Source: an uncultured Burkholderiales bacterium (lineage in GTDB: Bacteria > Pseudomonadota > Gammaproteobacteria > Burkholderiales > Burkholderiaceae_C). Taken from it: a DNA stretch of 64,000 nt. The position numbers and the translations under genes are program-made. Under the pieces are notes generated by a model that was not told the origin of the DNA, searched no databases, and saw only the letters and a list, made by a program, of their open reading frames with translations. This document shows, in pieces, positions 50,261 to 58,858 of the stretch; positions within the stretch are counted from its first letter, which is position 1, and every line of letters begins with the position of its first letter. Location: NCBI GenBank assembly GCA_903870145.1, contig CAIQBO010000006.1, forward strand, positions 62,001-126,000. Reading direction: 5' to 3'.

Positions 50261-51376
50261 ATGAAGGCGCTTGCCATCTATGCGGGGCCCAAAGCGCGAG
50301 AGCACCTTCAACGCTATGGCTTTTTGCCCCAGCATGTGGGTGTGATTCCAGGCGCAGCAGGTGGGCCCAAAGGTTTGATTTTGGGCCCCTTGGACCGTTT
50401 TATTTTTGGCCAGTGGCTGCCTCAGAGTCATCAATTTGTTGATTTGGTTGGCGCATCGATTGGCGCTTGGCGCATGGCCACAGCTTGTTTGAATGACTCG
50501 GCCCATGCGCTTGTGCGCTTAGAAAAAGATTACATCGCACAACATTACGAGCTTGCGCCGGGTCAACGAAAACCTTCCGCCCATCAAGTCAGTCAGGCCT
50601 TTGTTGAGAACTTGAATTTGTTTTATGGCGATCGCATTCAAGAAGTCTTGAGTCACCCACGCTACCGACTGCACATCCTGACTTCGTACGGCAAAGGCTT
50701 GCTGCACCGTGAGCATGCGCTTCGAACACCGCTGGGTTACGCCTGTGCCTTTGCGGCCAACGCCATGCACCGACCGTGGATGGGGCGTTACTTGGAACGG
50801 GTGGTTTTTTCAGGCTTGGAAGGGGTGCAAAAATCGCCTCACCCTTTGCCATTTTCAGCGCAAGACTACCCGACGCAGCAAATCGCTTTGACCGAGGGCA
50901 ATTTCATGGCCGCCTTGCAAGCGAGTTGCTCAATTCCCTTCGTGTTGGAGGCGGTCCATGACATTTCAGGCGCGCCACGTGGAGCGTATTGGGACGGCGG
51001 CATCACCGATTACCACTTGCATTTGAATTGGCAAAACCATACAGACGGCCCCACAGATGAAAGTCAACGTGCCTTGGTGCTGTACCCTCATTTTCAAAAA
51101 TCAGTGATTCCGGGTTGGCTGGACAAAACGCTCAAGTGGCGCCATGGTGCCAGCTCGTTTTTAGATCACACGGTGGTGTTAGCCCCCAAGCCGCAATGGG
51201 TACAGACGCTGCCTCAAAACAAGCTGCCTGACCGCCAAGACTTCGTTACCTATGCAGACGATTTCCCAGGCCGCGTGCGCGTTTGGCAAAGCGCTGTGCA
51301 AGCCAGTCAGCAACTGGCTGATGAATTTGCACAATGGCTTGAAAAGCCTGATCTTTCAGAAATTCAATCGCTTTGA
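50261..51376 (+). CDS. patatin-like phospholipase
   Basis: This is a 371-residue patatin-family hydrolase. The oxyanion Gly-rich turn is PGAAGGPKG (residues 30-38), the nucleophile is in VGASIGAW (Ser66, GxSxG), and the dyad Asp is in YWDGGITDY (about 245). No signal peptide is seen, so it is probably cytoplasmic. It starts 3 bases after tex and may be co-transcribed. The substrate (a phospholipid or a lysophospholipid) is not known. Confidence 0.85.
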   Translation: MKALAIYAGPKAREHLQRYGFLPQHVGVIPGAAGGPKGLILGPLDRFIFGQWLPQSHQFVDLVGASIGAWRMATACLNDSAHALVRLEKDYIAQHYELAPGQRKPSAHQVSQAFVENLNLFYGDRIQEVLSHPRYRLHILTSYGKGLLHREHALRTPLGYACAFAANAMHRPWMGRYLERVVFSGLEGVQKSPHPLPFSAQDYPTQQIALTEGNFMAALQASCSIPFVLEAVHDISGAPRGAYWDGGITDYHLHLNWQNHTDGPTDESQRALVLYPHFQKSVIPGWLDKTLKWRHGASSFLDHTVVLAPKPQWVQTLPQNKLPDRQDFVTYADDFPGRVRVWQSAVQASQQLADEFAQWLEKPDLSEIQSL

Positions 51377-51396
51377 CGTCAGCATTGAATTGACGT
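51376..51396. terminator. weak hairpin between convergent patatin and Fe-ADH genes
   Basis: ACGTCA / TGACGT is a 6-bp perfect inverted repeat with a 9-base loop placed over the stop codon of the patatin gene. There is no T-run on either strand, so an intrinsic terminator is doubtful. Confidence 0.3.
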
Positions 51397-51404
51397 GAGA
51401 AGTG

Positions 51405-52541
51405 TTACATGGATGTTTGCAACATGTCCAAGTAGTCTTCGGGGCTGGCAATGCGCGGGTTGGTTTGATGGCAATGGTCGGCCATTGCGCCGCGGATCAC
51501 TGCGTCAAACTGTGACGCATTAACGCCCATGGCAGCCAGCCCATGGGGCAAACCCAACCTGGCGTTCATGTCCACAATGGCCTGAGGAATGTCTGAGCCA
51601 CTTTGCAAGCCCATGGCCTGCGCCATGCGGTTCAAGCGATTTTCTTTTTGAACCGATTCGGCACTGGCATTGAAACGCAGCACTGCGGGCAAAAACATGG
51701 CGTTCAAGGTGCCGTGGTGCAGACGAGGGTTCACACCGCCCAAACTGTGGCTCAAAGAATGCACGCAGCCCAAACCTTTTTGAAAGGCCATGGCCCCTTG
51801 CATGGAGGCGCTCATCAAATTCATCCGTGCCTCACGATCTTGGCCATTTTTTGTAGCGCGCTCGATGTGCGCCCAAGCTCTTTGCAGGCCATCCAGGCCA
51901 ATGCCATCCGCAGGGGGGTTAAAGGGCGGGGCCATGAACGTTTCCATGCAGTGGGCTATCGCGTCCATGCCGGTGGCAGCGGTCAAGCCAGGAGGCAAAC
52001 CCAGGGTCAATTCAGGATCGCAAATAGCCGCTTTGGGCACGAGGAACCAAGAATGGAATCCGAGTTTTCGGCCGTCGTCCACAATCAAAATAGCGCCTCG
52101 CGCGACTTCACTGCCCGTGCCGCTGGTGGTGGGCACCGCAATGATGGGCGCCACGCGGTCAGTGATTTTGAGCGAGCCTCCTTCAATCGTGGCATAGGTC
52201 TTCATGGGGCCTTCATGGCTGACTGCAATGGCGACACATTTGGCGCAATCGATCGAAGAGCCACCGCCCACAGCTATCAAGCCATCGCAATGCTCGGCCA
52301 GGTAAATGGCGCTGGCAGCGCGCACCGCAGCTTCCGTGGGGTTAGACGGGGTTTGGTCAAAAATCGCCAGCTTCATGCCCGGCAAGGCCTCCAAAGCCTT
52401 TTGCAAAACGCCTGCCGCTTTGACGCCCGCATCGGTCACGATCAGTGGCCGCTCGATGCCCACACGTGCGCATTCTTGCGCCAACAATTGAATGGCGCCA
52501 AAATCTATTTGGATTTGGGTAACGTAGTTGATAAAGGCCAT
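51405..52541 (-). CDS. iron-containing alcohol dehydrogenase
   Basis: This is a group III, Fe-dependent alcohol dehydrogenase of 378 residues. The NAD-binding motif is GGGSSID (about 99-105), the AVPTTSGTGSEV loop follows, and the metal site is GCVHSLSHSLGGVNPRLHHG with conserved His residues. The class oxidises or reduces many short alcohols and aldehydes, and the real substrate cannot be inferred. It is convergent with the patatin gene and divergent from the thioesterase-GNAT gene; the roughly 90-base gap at 52542-52629 shows no clear promoter. Confidence 0.92.
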   Translation of the reverse strand: MAFINYVTQIQIDFGAIQLLAQECARVGIERPLIVTDAGVKAAGVLQKALEALPGMKLAIFDQTPSNPTEAAVRAASAIYLAEHCDGLIAVGGGSSIDCAKCVAIAVSHEGPMKTYATIEGGSLKITDRVAPIIAVPTTSGTGSEVARGAILIVDDGRKLGFHSWFLVPKAAICDPELTLGLPPGLTAATGMDAIAHCMETFMAPPFNPPADGIGLDGLQRAWAHIERATKNGQDREARMNLMSASMQGAMAFQKGLGCVHSLSHSLGGVNPRLHHGTLNAMFLPAVLRFNASAESVQKENRLNRMAQAMGLQSGSDIPQAIVDMNARLGLPHGLAAMGVNASQFDAVIRGAMADHCHQTNPRIASPEDYLDMLQTSM

Positions 52542-52629
52542 GGCGTCTCCGTGACAATGAAATGATCTGAGCTCGGGTTAGGATCAAGCCTGACTCTAAT
52601 TTAACATTGACCTTGGCCAACTGACCTGT

Positions 52630-53514
52630 ATGAAAAGAAGTAACTATCGATTTTTTCACCGCTTGCGCGTGCGCTGGGTCGAGGTGGACATGCAAAAAAT
52701 TGTCTTCAATGGCCATTACTTGATGTATTTTGACTCTGCCATCAGCGGCTATTGGAGTCATTTGGCGCTGCCTTATGAAACTGCCTTTCAAGCCTTGGGC
52801 GGGGAGATGTACGTTAAAAAAGCCACTGTGCAATACCATGCCTCAGCTTTGATGGACGACAACCTCGACATTGGCATGAAGTGCAGCAAAGTGGGCAATT
52901 CGTCCATGGTCTTTAACGCCGACATTTTCAGGGGTGACAAACTGCTCATCTCGGGTGAGTTGATATATGTTTTTGCAGACCCTATTCAACAAACCTCCAA
53001 GCCTGTGCCACAAGCGCTACGGCATATTTTAGAAGGCTACGAAGCCGGTGAATCCATGGTGGAATTGAAAACCGGCTCATGGCACGACATGCAAGCGCTG
53101 GCGTCACCCCTGCGCATTGACGTGTTCGTGAAAGAGCAGGAAGTGCCCATCGAACTGGAGTGGGACGAACTTGACGCCACCGCATTGCATGCAGTGGTGA
53201 TCAATCGTCTTGGCCAAGGCGTGGCCACGGGGCGCCTCTTGCAAGCTGCGCCGGGTGTGGCTCAAATCGGCCGAATGGCCGTGCACAAAGCCCTTCGCGG
53301 CAGCAGTTTAGGCCAGCAAGTGATGTTGGCTTTAGAGCAAGCAGCGCATGCGCGAGGCGATGTCAAAGTGATGCTGCATGCCCAGCGCAGCGCCGAAGGC
53401 TTCTACCATCGATTGGGTTATGTGGCCCATGGGGAGGCATTTGACGACGCTGGCATTGAGCACATTGAAATGTCAAAAAACCTCACTGCAAGCAACGCAG
53501 TTCAAAGCGCTTAA
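52630..53514 (+). CDS. fusion of a YbgC/FadM-type thioesterase and a GNAT acetyltransferase
   Basis: This is a 294-residue two-domain protein. Residues about 8-135 are a 4HBT hotdog thioesterase (RVRWVEVDMQKIVFNGHYLMYFDSAISGYW, with the catalytic Asp in VDM). Residues about 150-285 are a GNAT domain (IGRMAVHKALRGSSLGQQVMLALEQAA, then FYHRLGYVAHGEAFDDAGIEHIEM) like the small YjcF/ElaA-type acetyltransferases. No stop or frameshift separates the halves. The stop overlaps the ygfZ stop on the other strand. A shared acyl-CoA/CoA pool is a possible link between the domains, but no substrate is known. Confidence 0.85.
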   Translation: MKRSNYRFFHRLRVRWVEVDMQKIVFNGHYLMYFDSAISGYWSHLALPYETAFQALGGEMYVKKATVQYHASALMDDNLDIGMKCSKVGNSSMVFNADIFRGDKLLISGELIYVFADPIQQTSKPVPQALRHILEGYEAGESMVELKTGSWHDMQALASPLRIDVFVKEQEVPIELEWDELDATALHAVVINRLGQGVATGRLLQAAPGVAQIGRMAVHKALRGSSLGQQVMLALEQAAHARGDVKVMLHAQRSAEGFYHRLGYVAHGEAFDDAGIEHIEMSKNLTASNAVQSA

Positions 53515-54467
53515 ATATCTTCAAGCAAGGGGTAGGGCAGGGGCATCAGCGTGAGCTGGGGCCCGCTTGCTGAGCCTGCATGCAAGAGGTCTTGGTTGCT
53601 GCTGGTTTGCAATGAAACAATGGCATAAGAGCCCATGTGCTGTGCATCAGCAGGCAATGCCAGCGCGCTCATGGCCACACTGCCGCAAGCTTGTTCGGGG
53701 TCTTGCGCTGTGAAGATCTCTTGACCGGCTTGGAGTATCGCCGTGGACTTTGCGATATATCCGCGCCGCTTCAAAGTACCGCGGAACTGGCTTCGGGCCA
53801 CGACCTCTTGCCCGGGGTAGCACCCCTTTTTGAAGTTGACACCGCCGACCGATTCAAAGTTGAGCATTTGCGGCACGTAAGCATCCACCACGGGAGCGCT
53901 CACCACGGCCACACCCGCAAGCACTTCAGACAAGCGCCATGCCTGCGCAGACAGCTCTGGGCCCTCTGGTGGCGTGCTGCCTGCGGGGGCCAGCCATAGG
54001 GCCCTGAAAAGGCCGCCAGCGGGGTGCAATGCGACAAGCTGCGCTTGATTTTGAACCACTGCGGTCCAAGGTGGTGCATCTGAGGCTGTCCCGAAAAATG
54101 AAAGCCCCGCGCTGCCCAAAAGCCCACAACACATAAATTCATCGCTGGCGTTGCTCAGTTTGACCTTGGCCCGCATCACAAACATGGACAAACGCTGGAG
54201 GGTGGCTGCCAACAAATCTTGACGGCAGACCAGGGCAAATCGCTCGGGGCTTAACTTGAACACCACAAAGCTCGCTTGCATGCGCCCCTTGGCAGAACAA
54301 AATGCAGCCAGGCGTGCATGGCCCACCGGCATCAACAGCACATCTTGGCTCAATTGACCTTGCAAAAAAGTGCCGGCATCGGGCCCATCGGCCAATATCA
54401 CGCCGTCATCAGGGACGATGGCAAAGCCGGTCAGGGAAGAATTCAAAAAGGGATGGATGTCGTGCAT
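53511..54467 (-). CDS. ygfZ: folate-binding protein YgfZ (Fe-S cluster repair)
   Basis: YgfZ is a tetrahydrofolate-binding protein related to the T-protein of the glycine cleavage system and needed for full activity of some Fe-S enzymes. The 318-residue product has the signature KKGCYPGQEVVAR (the K-G-C-Y-x-G-Q-E motif) near residue 220 and GTFLQGQLSQDV near residue 31. The open frame extends to 54551, overlapping the mltG start. ATG 54467 is chosen because family members begin close to this point. It diverges from mltG over 35 bases, the usual arrangement in this group. Confidence 0.92.
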   Translation of the reverse strand: MHDIHPFLNSSLTGFAIVPDDGVILADGPDAGTFLQGQLSQDVLLMPVGHARLAAFCSAKGRMQASFVVFKLSPERFALVCRQDLLAATLQRLSMFVMRAKVKLSNASDEFMCCGLLGSAGLSFFGTASDAPPWTAVVQNQAQLVALHPAGGLFRALWLAPAGSTPPEGPELSAQAWRLSEVLAGVAVVSAPVVDAYVPQMLNFESVGGVNFKKGCYPGQEVVARSQFRGTLKRRGYIAKSTAILQAGQEIFTAQDPEQACGSVAMSALALPADAQHMGSYAIVSLQTSSNQDLLHAGSASGPQLTLMPLPYPLLEDI

Positions 54468-54502
54468 GGCTGAATTATCATCGTAGCTTGAATACCTAAA
54501 GG

Positions 54503-55612
54503 ATGCAGGGTTTGATAAGCAGGGGGCAAAAGTCAAAAAAATCAAGGGCAAGCCACTCGGCTCGGGTTTGGCCTAGGGCTTTGGCTTTTTTGGGGGTTTC
54601 TTTACTGCTTGTCTTGGCTTTGGGCGTGAGTTGGTTGTACCAGCCCATGGGCTTTCAAATCAAGCCCACTGACAGCAATTCGCCCAGCGCGGGGGGGTCA
54701 GTTCTGGACTTGTCCATCGAGTCTGGCACCTCACCACGAGGCGTTGCGCAGGCCGTGGTGCAAGCGGGGGCTGACACATCCGCCCAACTCCTGTTGCTCT
54801 GGTTCAAAGCTTCGGGACAAGCGCGCGCCATCAAAGCCGGAAGCTATGAAATCAGCCTGAACATGAGCCCTAAAATGTTGCTCAACATGTTGGTTCGCGG
54901 CGAGGAAACTTTGCGCAGCTTGACGGTGGTGGAAGGCTGGAATTTCAAGCAATTGCGACAAGCCATGGCCAAGGCTGATTCACTCAAACCGAGCACACTC
55001 TCGATCTCAGATGCACAGATCATGAAAGAGCTGGGCAGGCCGCAATTGCACCCTGAGGGGCGTTTTTACCCCGACACCTACACCTACGCCAAGGGCGCCA
55101 CCGATTTGAGCGTGCTCAAGCGTGCCATGGCCGCCATGGACCGCCATTTGGACCGAGCGTGGGCACAACGTCACCCCAGTGCAGCGGTGAAAACGCCCGA
55201 AGAGGCCTTGATCTTGGCCAGCATTGTAGAAAAGGAAACTGGCAAAGCGGCCGACCGGGCCATGATTTCTGGTGTCTTTAACAACCGATTGCGCATAGGC
55301 ATGCGCCTGCAAACTGACCCCACGGTGATCTACGGTTTGGGCAGCACGTTTGATGGCAATTTAAGGCGCTCAGATTTGCGCCAAGACACGCCCTACAACA
55401 CATACACGCGCGATGGATTGCCGCCATCCCCCATTGCCATGCCGGGCAAAGCCGCCCTCATGGCCGCGGTGCAACCCGCGGCAACACAAGCCCTTTATTT
55501 TGTGGCGCGTGGTGATGGCAGCAGCCATTTCAGTCAAGAATTGAGCGAGCACAATCGCGCTGTCAACAGGTACCAAAGAGGCATGAGCTTGGAGCTTGCG
55601 CCAAGCAGGTGA
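54503..55612 (+). CDS. mltG: endolytic peptidoglycan transglycosylase MltG
   Basis: MltG (YceG) cuts nascent glycan strands at the membrane and sets their length. The 369-residue product has a basic cytoplasmic tail, one transmembrane helix (ALAFLGVSLLLVLALGVSWLYQP, about 27-49) and a LysM-like subdomain. The catalytic Glu lies in ILASIVEKETG, followed by GVFNNRLRIGMRLQTDPTVIYGLG and PYNTYTRDGLPPSPI. The start ATG 54503 lies only just after AAAGG. tmk, holB and tatD follow without significant gaps. Confidence 0.93.
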   Translation: MQGLISRGQKSKKSRASHSARVWPRALAFLGVSLLLVLALGVSWLYQPMGFQIKPTDSNSPSAGGSVLDLSIESGTSPRGVAQAVVQAGADTSAQLLLLWFKASGQARAIKAGSYEISLNMSPKMLLNMLVRGEETLRSLTVVEGWNFKQLRQAMAKADSLKPSTLSISDAQIMKELGRPQLHPEGRFYPDTYTYAKGATDLSVLKRAMAAMDRHLDRAWAQRHPSAAVKTPEEALILASIVEKETGKAADRAMISGVFNNRLRIGMRLQTDPTVIYGLGSTFDGNLRRSDLRQDTPYNTYTRDGLPPSPIAMPGKAALMAAVQPAATQALYFVARGDGSSHFSQELSEHNRAVNRYQRGMSLELAPSR

Positions 55613-55642
55613 CAATTGACACTTTTACAAACAAATATTTTT

Positions 55643-56284
55643 ATGAGCCGCGCTTGGTTTATCACTTTTGAAGGCATAGATGGTGCCGGAAAATCAACCC
55701 ACATTGAAGGCTTGGCGGATTGGTTTCGCTCGCAAGGGCGTCAAGTCACATTGACCCGCGAGCCAGGTGGAACGCCGCTGTCTGAGAAATTGCGTGAATT
55801 GGTTTTGCACCAAGCCATGGACCCCTTGACCGAAGCGCTGCTCATGTTTGCAGCCCGCCGTGAACATTTGCTGCAAGTCATCGAGCCTGCGCTGGCCCGC
55901 GCTGATGTTGTCTTGTGTGACCGCTTCACCGATGCCACCTTTGCTTACCAAGGTGGGGGCAGGGGGTTTGATTGGAGGGTGCTGCAAACGCTGGAGCAAT
56001 GGGTGCAACACCTGCCCCCTGCTGCCGACCTGCGTCAGCCCGATCTGACTGTGTGGTTTGACCTGCCGCCCGAGGTCGCAGCCCAACGTTTGTCCAGTGC
56101 CCGTGTGCCCGATAAATTTGAAGCCCAACCCGTAGAATTTTTCCGTCAAGTGCGCGCCGCTTACGCCAAACGCATGCAGGAAATGCCGCAAAGATTCGCA
56201 CGCATTGCAGCCGACCAAGACCGCCCCAGCGTTTGGCGCGATGTGTTGCAATCCGTCGCAGAAAGAGTGCATGAGTCGCGCTGA
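55643..56284 (+). CDS. tmk: thymidylate kinase
   Basis: Tmk phosphorylates dTMP to dTDP. It has P-loop [11 protein letters not shown] near the N-terminus, the substrate motif [29 protein letters not shown] and the LID region [14 protein letters not shown]. The length of 213 fits. The open frame can start at TTG 55616, which has AGGTGA just upstream. ATG 55643 is preferred because [13 protein letters not shown] is the family N-terminus, although no ribosome-binding site is visible before it. It follows mltG closely and overlaps holB by 14 bases. Confidence 0.95.
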   Translation: MSRAWFITFEGIDGAGKSTHIEGLADWFRSQGRQVTLTREPGGTPLSEKLRELVLHQAMDPLTEALLMFAARREHLLQVIEPALARADVVLCDRFTDATFAYQGGGRGFDWRVLQTLEQWVQHLPPAADLRQPDLTVWFDLPPEVAAQRLSSARVPDKFEAQPVEFFRQVRAAYAKRMQEMPQRFARIAADQDRPSVWRDVLQSVAERVHESR

Positions 56285-57293
56285 ATTGGCCCCTTGGATT
56301 GCGGCTCAAAACTTGGCGCTGCTTCAGCAAAATGGCCACGCTTGGCTGTTGCACGGGCCTTCGGGCCTGGGTCAATATGAATTGGCTTTGTCCATGGTGC
56401 GCGCTTGGTTGTGTGAGGCACCTGATTCTGTGCAGCAAGGCGCTTGCGCTCAATGCCCCAGTTGCCATGCCATCGAAGTGCGCGCTCATGCGGATTTATG
56501 TGTCCTGATGCCAGAGACCGTGATGCTGGAGCTGGGCTGGCCATTGAGTGAAAAAGCGCAAAACGAAATTGATGAAAAAAAACGCAAACCCAGTCGTGAA
56601 ATTCGCATCGAAGCCATGCGAGATGCCATCGAGTTTTCTCAGCGCACCAATGCCCGCGGGCAAGGCAAAGCGGTGCTGGTTTACCCAGCAGAACGCATGA
56701 ACCACGTGACTGCCAATGCCTTGCTTAAAACTTTGGAAGAGCCCCCGGGCGATGTCAAGTTTGTATTGGCAACACACGCTGCCCACCAACTTCTGCCGAC
56801 CATTCGAAGCCGTTGCCTGGCCCACACCATGCGTTGGCCAATTGGCTCTGAGGCCTTGAGCTGGCTTGCAGCACAAGGCTTTTCTGCGCATGACGCTCAG
56901 GTGCTCCTGCAGGCAGCAGGCGGGCGCGCAGACGATGTTTTGCGTCATGTGGCATTGGGCCAATCACCGGCTTGGTGGGCTGCATTTCCCAAAGCCATGG
57001 CGCAGGGTGATGCAGCGTGCCTGGCCAACTTGCCACCTGCAGAAGTGATCGATGCTTTGCAAAAATTGTGTCATGATGTTTTGATGCGCGAAAGCGGCGT
57101 TGCCACGCGGTTCTTCAGCCAGCAAGACTTGCCCCATGTGCACCCGAGCTTGGCCACATTGACCGCATGGTTCAAGCGCTTGAGCCTTGCCGCACGAACA
57201 GCCGAGCACCCCTTCAATGCTAGCTTGATGCTCGAAGCTTTGAGCTCTGAGGCCAGCCAAACTTTACGTGCCAGTGCAGCACGAACAAGCTGA
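56271..57293 (+). CDS. holB: DNA polymerase III delta' subunit
   Basis: HolB is the clamp-loader subunit delta'. The 340-residue product has a degenerate P-loop, GPSGLGQYE, in which the Lys is replaced by Gln; delta' is normally inactive as an ATPase. The zinc site is CAQCPSC with an upstream Cys, and [15 protein letters not shown] and IRSRC (sensor/arginine-finger region) follow. The start ATG 56271 overlaps tmk; a longer frame from 56205 lies inside tmk. The tatD start overlaps the stop (TGATG). A pilZ gene often found between holB and tatD in betaproteobacteria is absent. Confidence 0.92.
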   Translation: MSRAELAPWIAAQNLALLQQNGHAWLLHGPSGLGQYELALSMVRAWLCEAPDSVQQGACAQCPSCHAIEVRAHADLCVLMPETVMLELGWPLSEKAQNEIDEKKRKPSREIRIEAMRDAIEFSQRTNARGQGKAVLVYPAERMNHVTANALLKTLEEPPGDVKFVLATHAAHQLLPTIRSRCLAHTMRWPIGSEALSWLAAQGFSAHDAQVLLQAAGGRADDVLRHVALGQSPAWWAAFPKAMAQGDAACLANLPPAEVIDALQKLCHDVLMRESGVATRFFSQQDLPHVHPSLATLTAWFKRLSLAARTAEHPFNASLMLEALSSEASQTLRASAARTS

Positions 57294-58108
57294 TGTACAC
57301 CGACTCCCACTGCCATTTGTCTGCCCCCTCACTCATGAGCCAAATGAGCGATGTTCGAAGCGCCATGCAAGCGGCGCAAGTCACGCGCGCGCTGTGCATT
57401 TGCACCACCATGGAAGAGTTTGACGCTGTGCATGGCTTGGCATTGGCCTACGATAATTTCTGGTGCACGGTGGGTGTGCACCCCGACAATGAAAATGTGC
57501 ACGAACCGACAATGGATGAGTTGCTTGAAAAGGCGAAAAACCACAAGGTTTTGGCTGTCGGTGAGACTGGTTTGGACTACTACCAAATGCAAGAGCGCAA
57601 AGGCGGCCGATCGGTGATCGACATGGAATGGCAGCGCGAGCGTTTTCGCACGCACATCCGCGCTGCTCGCAGCGCCCAATTGCCACTGGTGATTCACACC
57701 CGTGACGCTTCGGCGGACACATTGGCGATTTTGAAAGAAGAGGGTGAAATCGGAGATGCGCAGTCTGCTGGCGGGGTTTTCCACTGCTTTACCGAATCCA
57801 AGGAAGTTGCGCGCGCAGCCTTGGACATGGGCTTTTATATTTCTTTTTCAGGCATTTTGACCTTCAAATCTGCACAGGATTTGAGAGATGTTGCCAAATG
57901 GGTGCCGGATGACCGCTTATTGATAGAAACCGACAGCCCATATTTGGCCCCTGTGCCATACCGAGGCAAGACCAATACACCTGCCTATGTGCCTTTTGTT
58001 GCGCAGCAATTGGCAGATATCAGGTCCACCGATGCCCACAGCATCGGGCGCCTGACAGATCTGAATTTTGATCGGCTTTTCACTAAGCTATCAGCCATTT
58101 TGTCCTAG
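57293..58108 (+). CDS. tatD: TatD-family metal-dependent hydrolase
   Basis: This is a 271-residue TIM-barrel nuclease/hydrolase of the TatD family. The metal ligands are visible as DSHCH near the N-terminus, Glu in VGETGLDYY, His in LVIHTRD, His in VFHCF and Asp in LIETDSPYLAP. TatD proteins are 3'-5' exonucleases implicated in DNA repair. The start shares a base with the holB stop, so it is translationally coupled. An ankyrin protein gene follows after 21 bases of AT-rich DNA. Confidence 0.94.
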   Translation: MYTDSHCHLSAPSLMSQMSDVRSAMQAAQVTRALCICTTMEEFDAVHGLALAYDNFWCTVGVHPDNENVHEPTMDELLEKAKNHKVLAVGETGLDYYQMQERKGGRSVIDMEWQRERFRTHIRAARSAQLPLVIHTRDASADTLAILKEEGEIGDAQSAGGVFHCFTESKEVARAALDMGFYISFSGILTFKSAQDLRDVAKWVPDDRLLIETDSPYLAPVPYRGKTNTPAYVPFVAQQLADIRSTDAHSIGRLTDLNFDRLFTKLSAILS

Positions 58109-58129
58109 AATTCACTTTAATTAAACTGA

Positions 58130-58759
58130 ATGTTAAACTTTAAATTGATTAAAAAATATGTTGTTTTAATTGGTTTTTTAATTTCATTTTCTGCTAATTC
58201 AGGCTCTTACGAGGATTTTTTCAAGGCACTTAAAACCAACGATCTGAACGTGGCCCGCCAACTCCTGGTGCGCGGTTTTGATCCCAATACGGTCGATTTA
58301 GAAGGCCGCGCAGCTTTGCTGGTGGCTTGGCGCTTCGAATCTTTGGGGGTTTTAGACCTGTTGCTGGACTGGCCCGGCACCAAAGCCGAAGTGCGCAATG
58401 AACTGGACGAAAGCTTGCTGATGTTGGCAGCACTGAAAGGACAAACCAACCTGGTCCAAAAGCTAATCAGCCGCGATGCTGATGTCAATAAGCCGGGCTG
58501 GGCGCCTTTGCATTACGCAGCCACGGGCGGTCACCCTCAAATCATTCAATTGCTACTGGATCAAAGCGCCTACATTGACGCTGAATCACCCAATGGAACA
58601 ACGCCCTTGATGATGGCCGCACGCTATGGCAATGCCGCTTGCGTCAAACTGCTACTTGACGAAGGCGCAGACGTGCTGTTGAAGAACCAATTGGGCTTAA
58701 CTGCACTGGACTTTGCCCATGCCGGCAATCGCCCTGACGCGATTGCATTGCTTCGATAA
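58130..58759 (+). CDS. secreted ankyrin-repeat protein
   Basis: This 209-residue protein has a signal peptide or N-terminal anchor (MLNFKLIKKYVVLIGFLISFSANSGS) and about five ankyrin repeats from residue 30 to the end, such as GWAPLHYAATGGHPQIIQLLLDQSAYIDAES and GTTPLMMAARYGNAACVKLLLDEGAD. The first 25 codons are very AT-rich (AAATTGATTAAAAAA and TTAATTTCATTTTCTG) compared with neighbouring genes, while the repeats look ordinary. Repeats of this sort mediate protein binding; partner and role are unknown. The stop codon is 2 bases before the dif-like site. Confidence 0.82.
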   Translation: MLNFKLIKKYVVLIGFLISFSANSGSYEDFFKALKTNDLNVARQLLVRGFDPNTVDLEGRAALLVAWRFESLGVLDLLLDWPGTKAEVRNELDESLLMLAALKGQTNLVQKLISRDADVNKPGWAPLHYAATGGHPQIIQLLLDQSAYIDAESPNGTTPLMMAARYGNAACVKLLLDEGADVLLKNQLGLTALDFAHAGNRPDAIALLR

Positions 58760-58760
58760 T

Positions 58761-58788
58761 ACTTCATACGATGTATATTATGTTAAGT
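58761..58788. other. dif-like XerC/XerD recombination site
   Basis: The 28-bp site is ACTTCATACGA (XerC-side arm), TGTATA (central hexamer) and TTATGTTAAGT (XerD-side arm). The centre and XerD arm agree with E. coli dif at 16 of 17 positions; the XerC arm is divergent, as it often is between lineages. It shows partial dyad symmetry (7 of 11 arm positions). It lies at the point where gene orientation switches from mostly + to all -. The comparison with E. coli dif is from memory. XerC and XerD are not encoded in the window. Confidence 0.72.
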
Positions 58789-58858
58789 TAAATATACGCC
58801 GCGGAGTTGCAATCAATCACATGAGCTCAAAGTAGCCCCACCACTGGCTTGGGGAATG

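Noticed and set aside
51603-52565. A 320-codon open frame on the + strand opposite the Fe-ADH gene
   Set aside because: The His/Gln/Arg/Gly-rich sequence without motifs is a shadow of the real - strand gene, which has complete family signatures.
56271-57293. holB as a broken gene because its P-loop lacks Lys
   Set aside because: Loss of a functional P-loop is normal for the delta' subunit, and the rest of the protein is intact.
58761-58788. A loxP-like reading of the AT-rich palindrome after the ankyrin gene
   Set aside because: The spacing and arms fit dif (11-6-11) and not the 13-8-13 of loxP; no phage or plasmid genes lie nearby.
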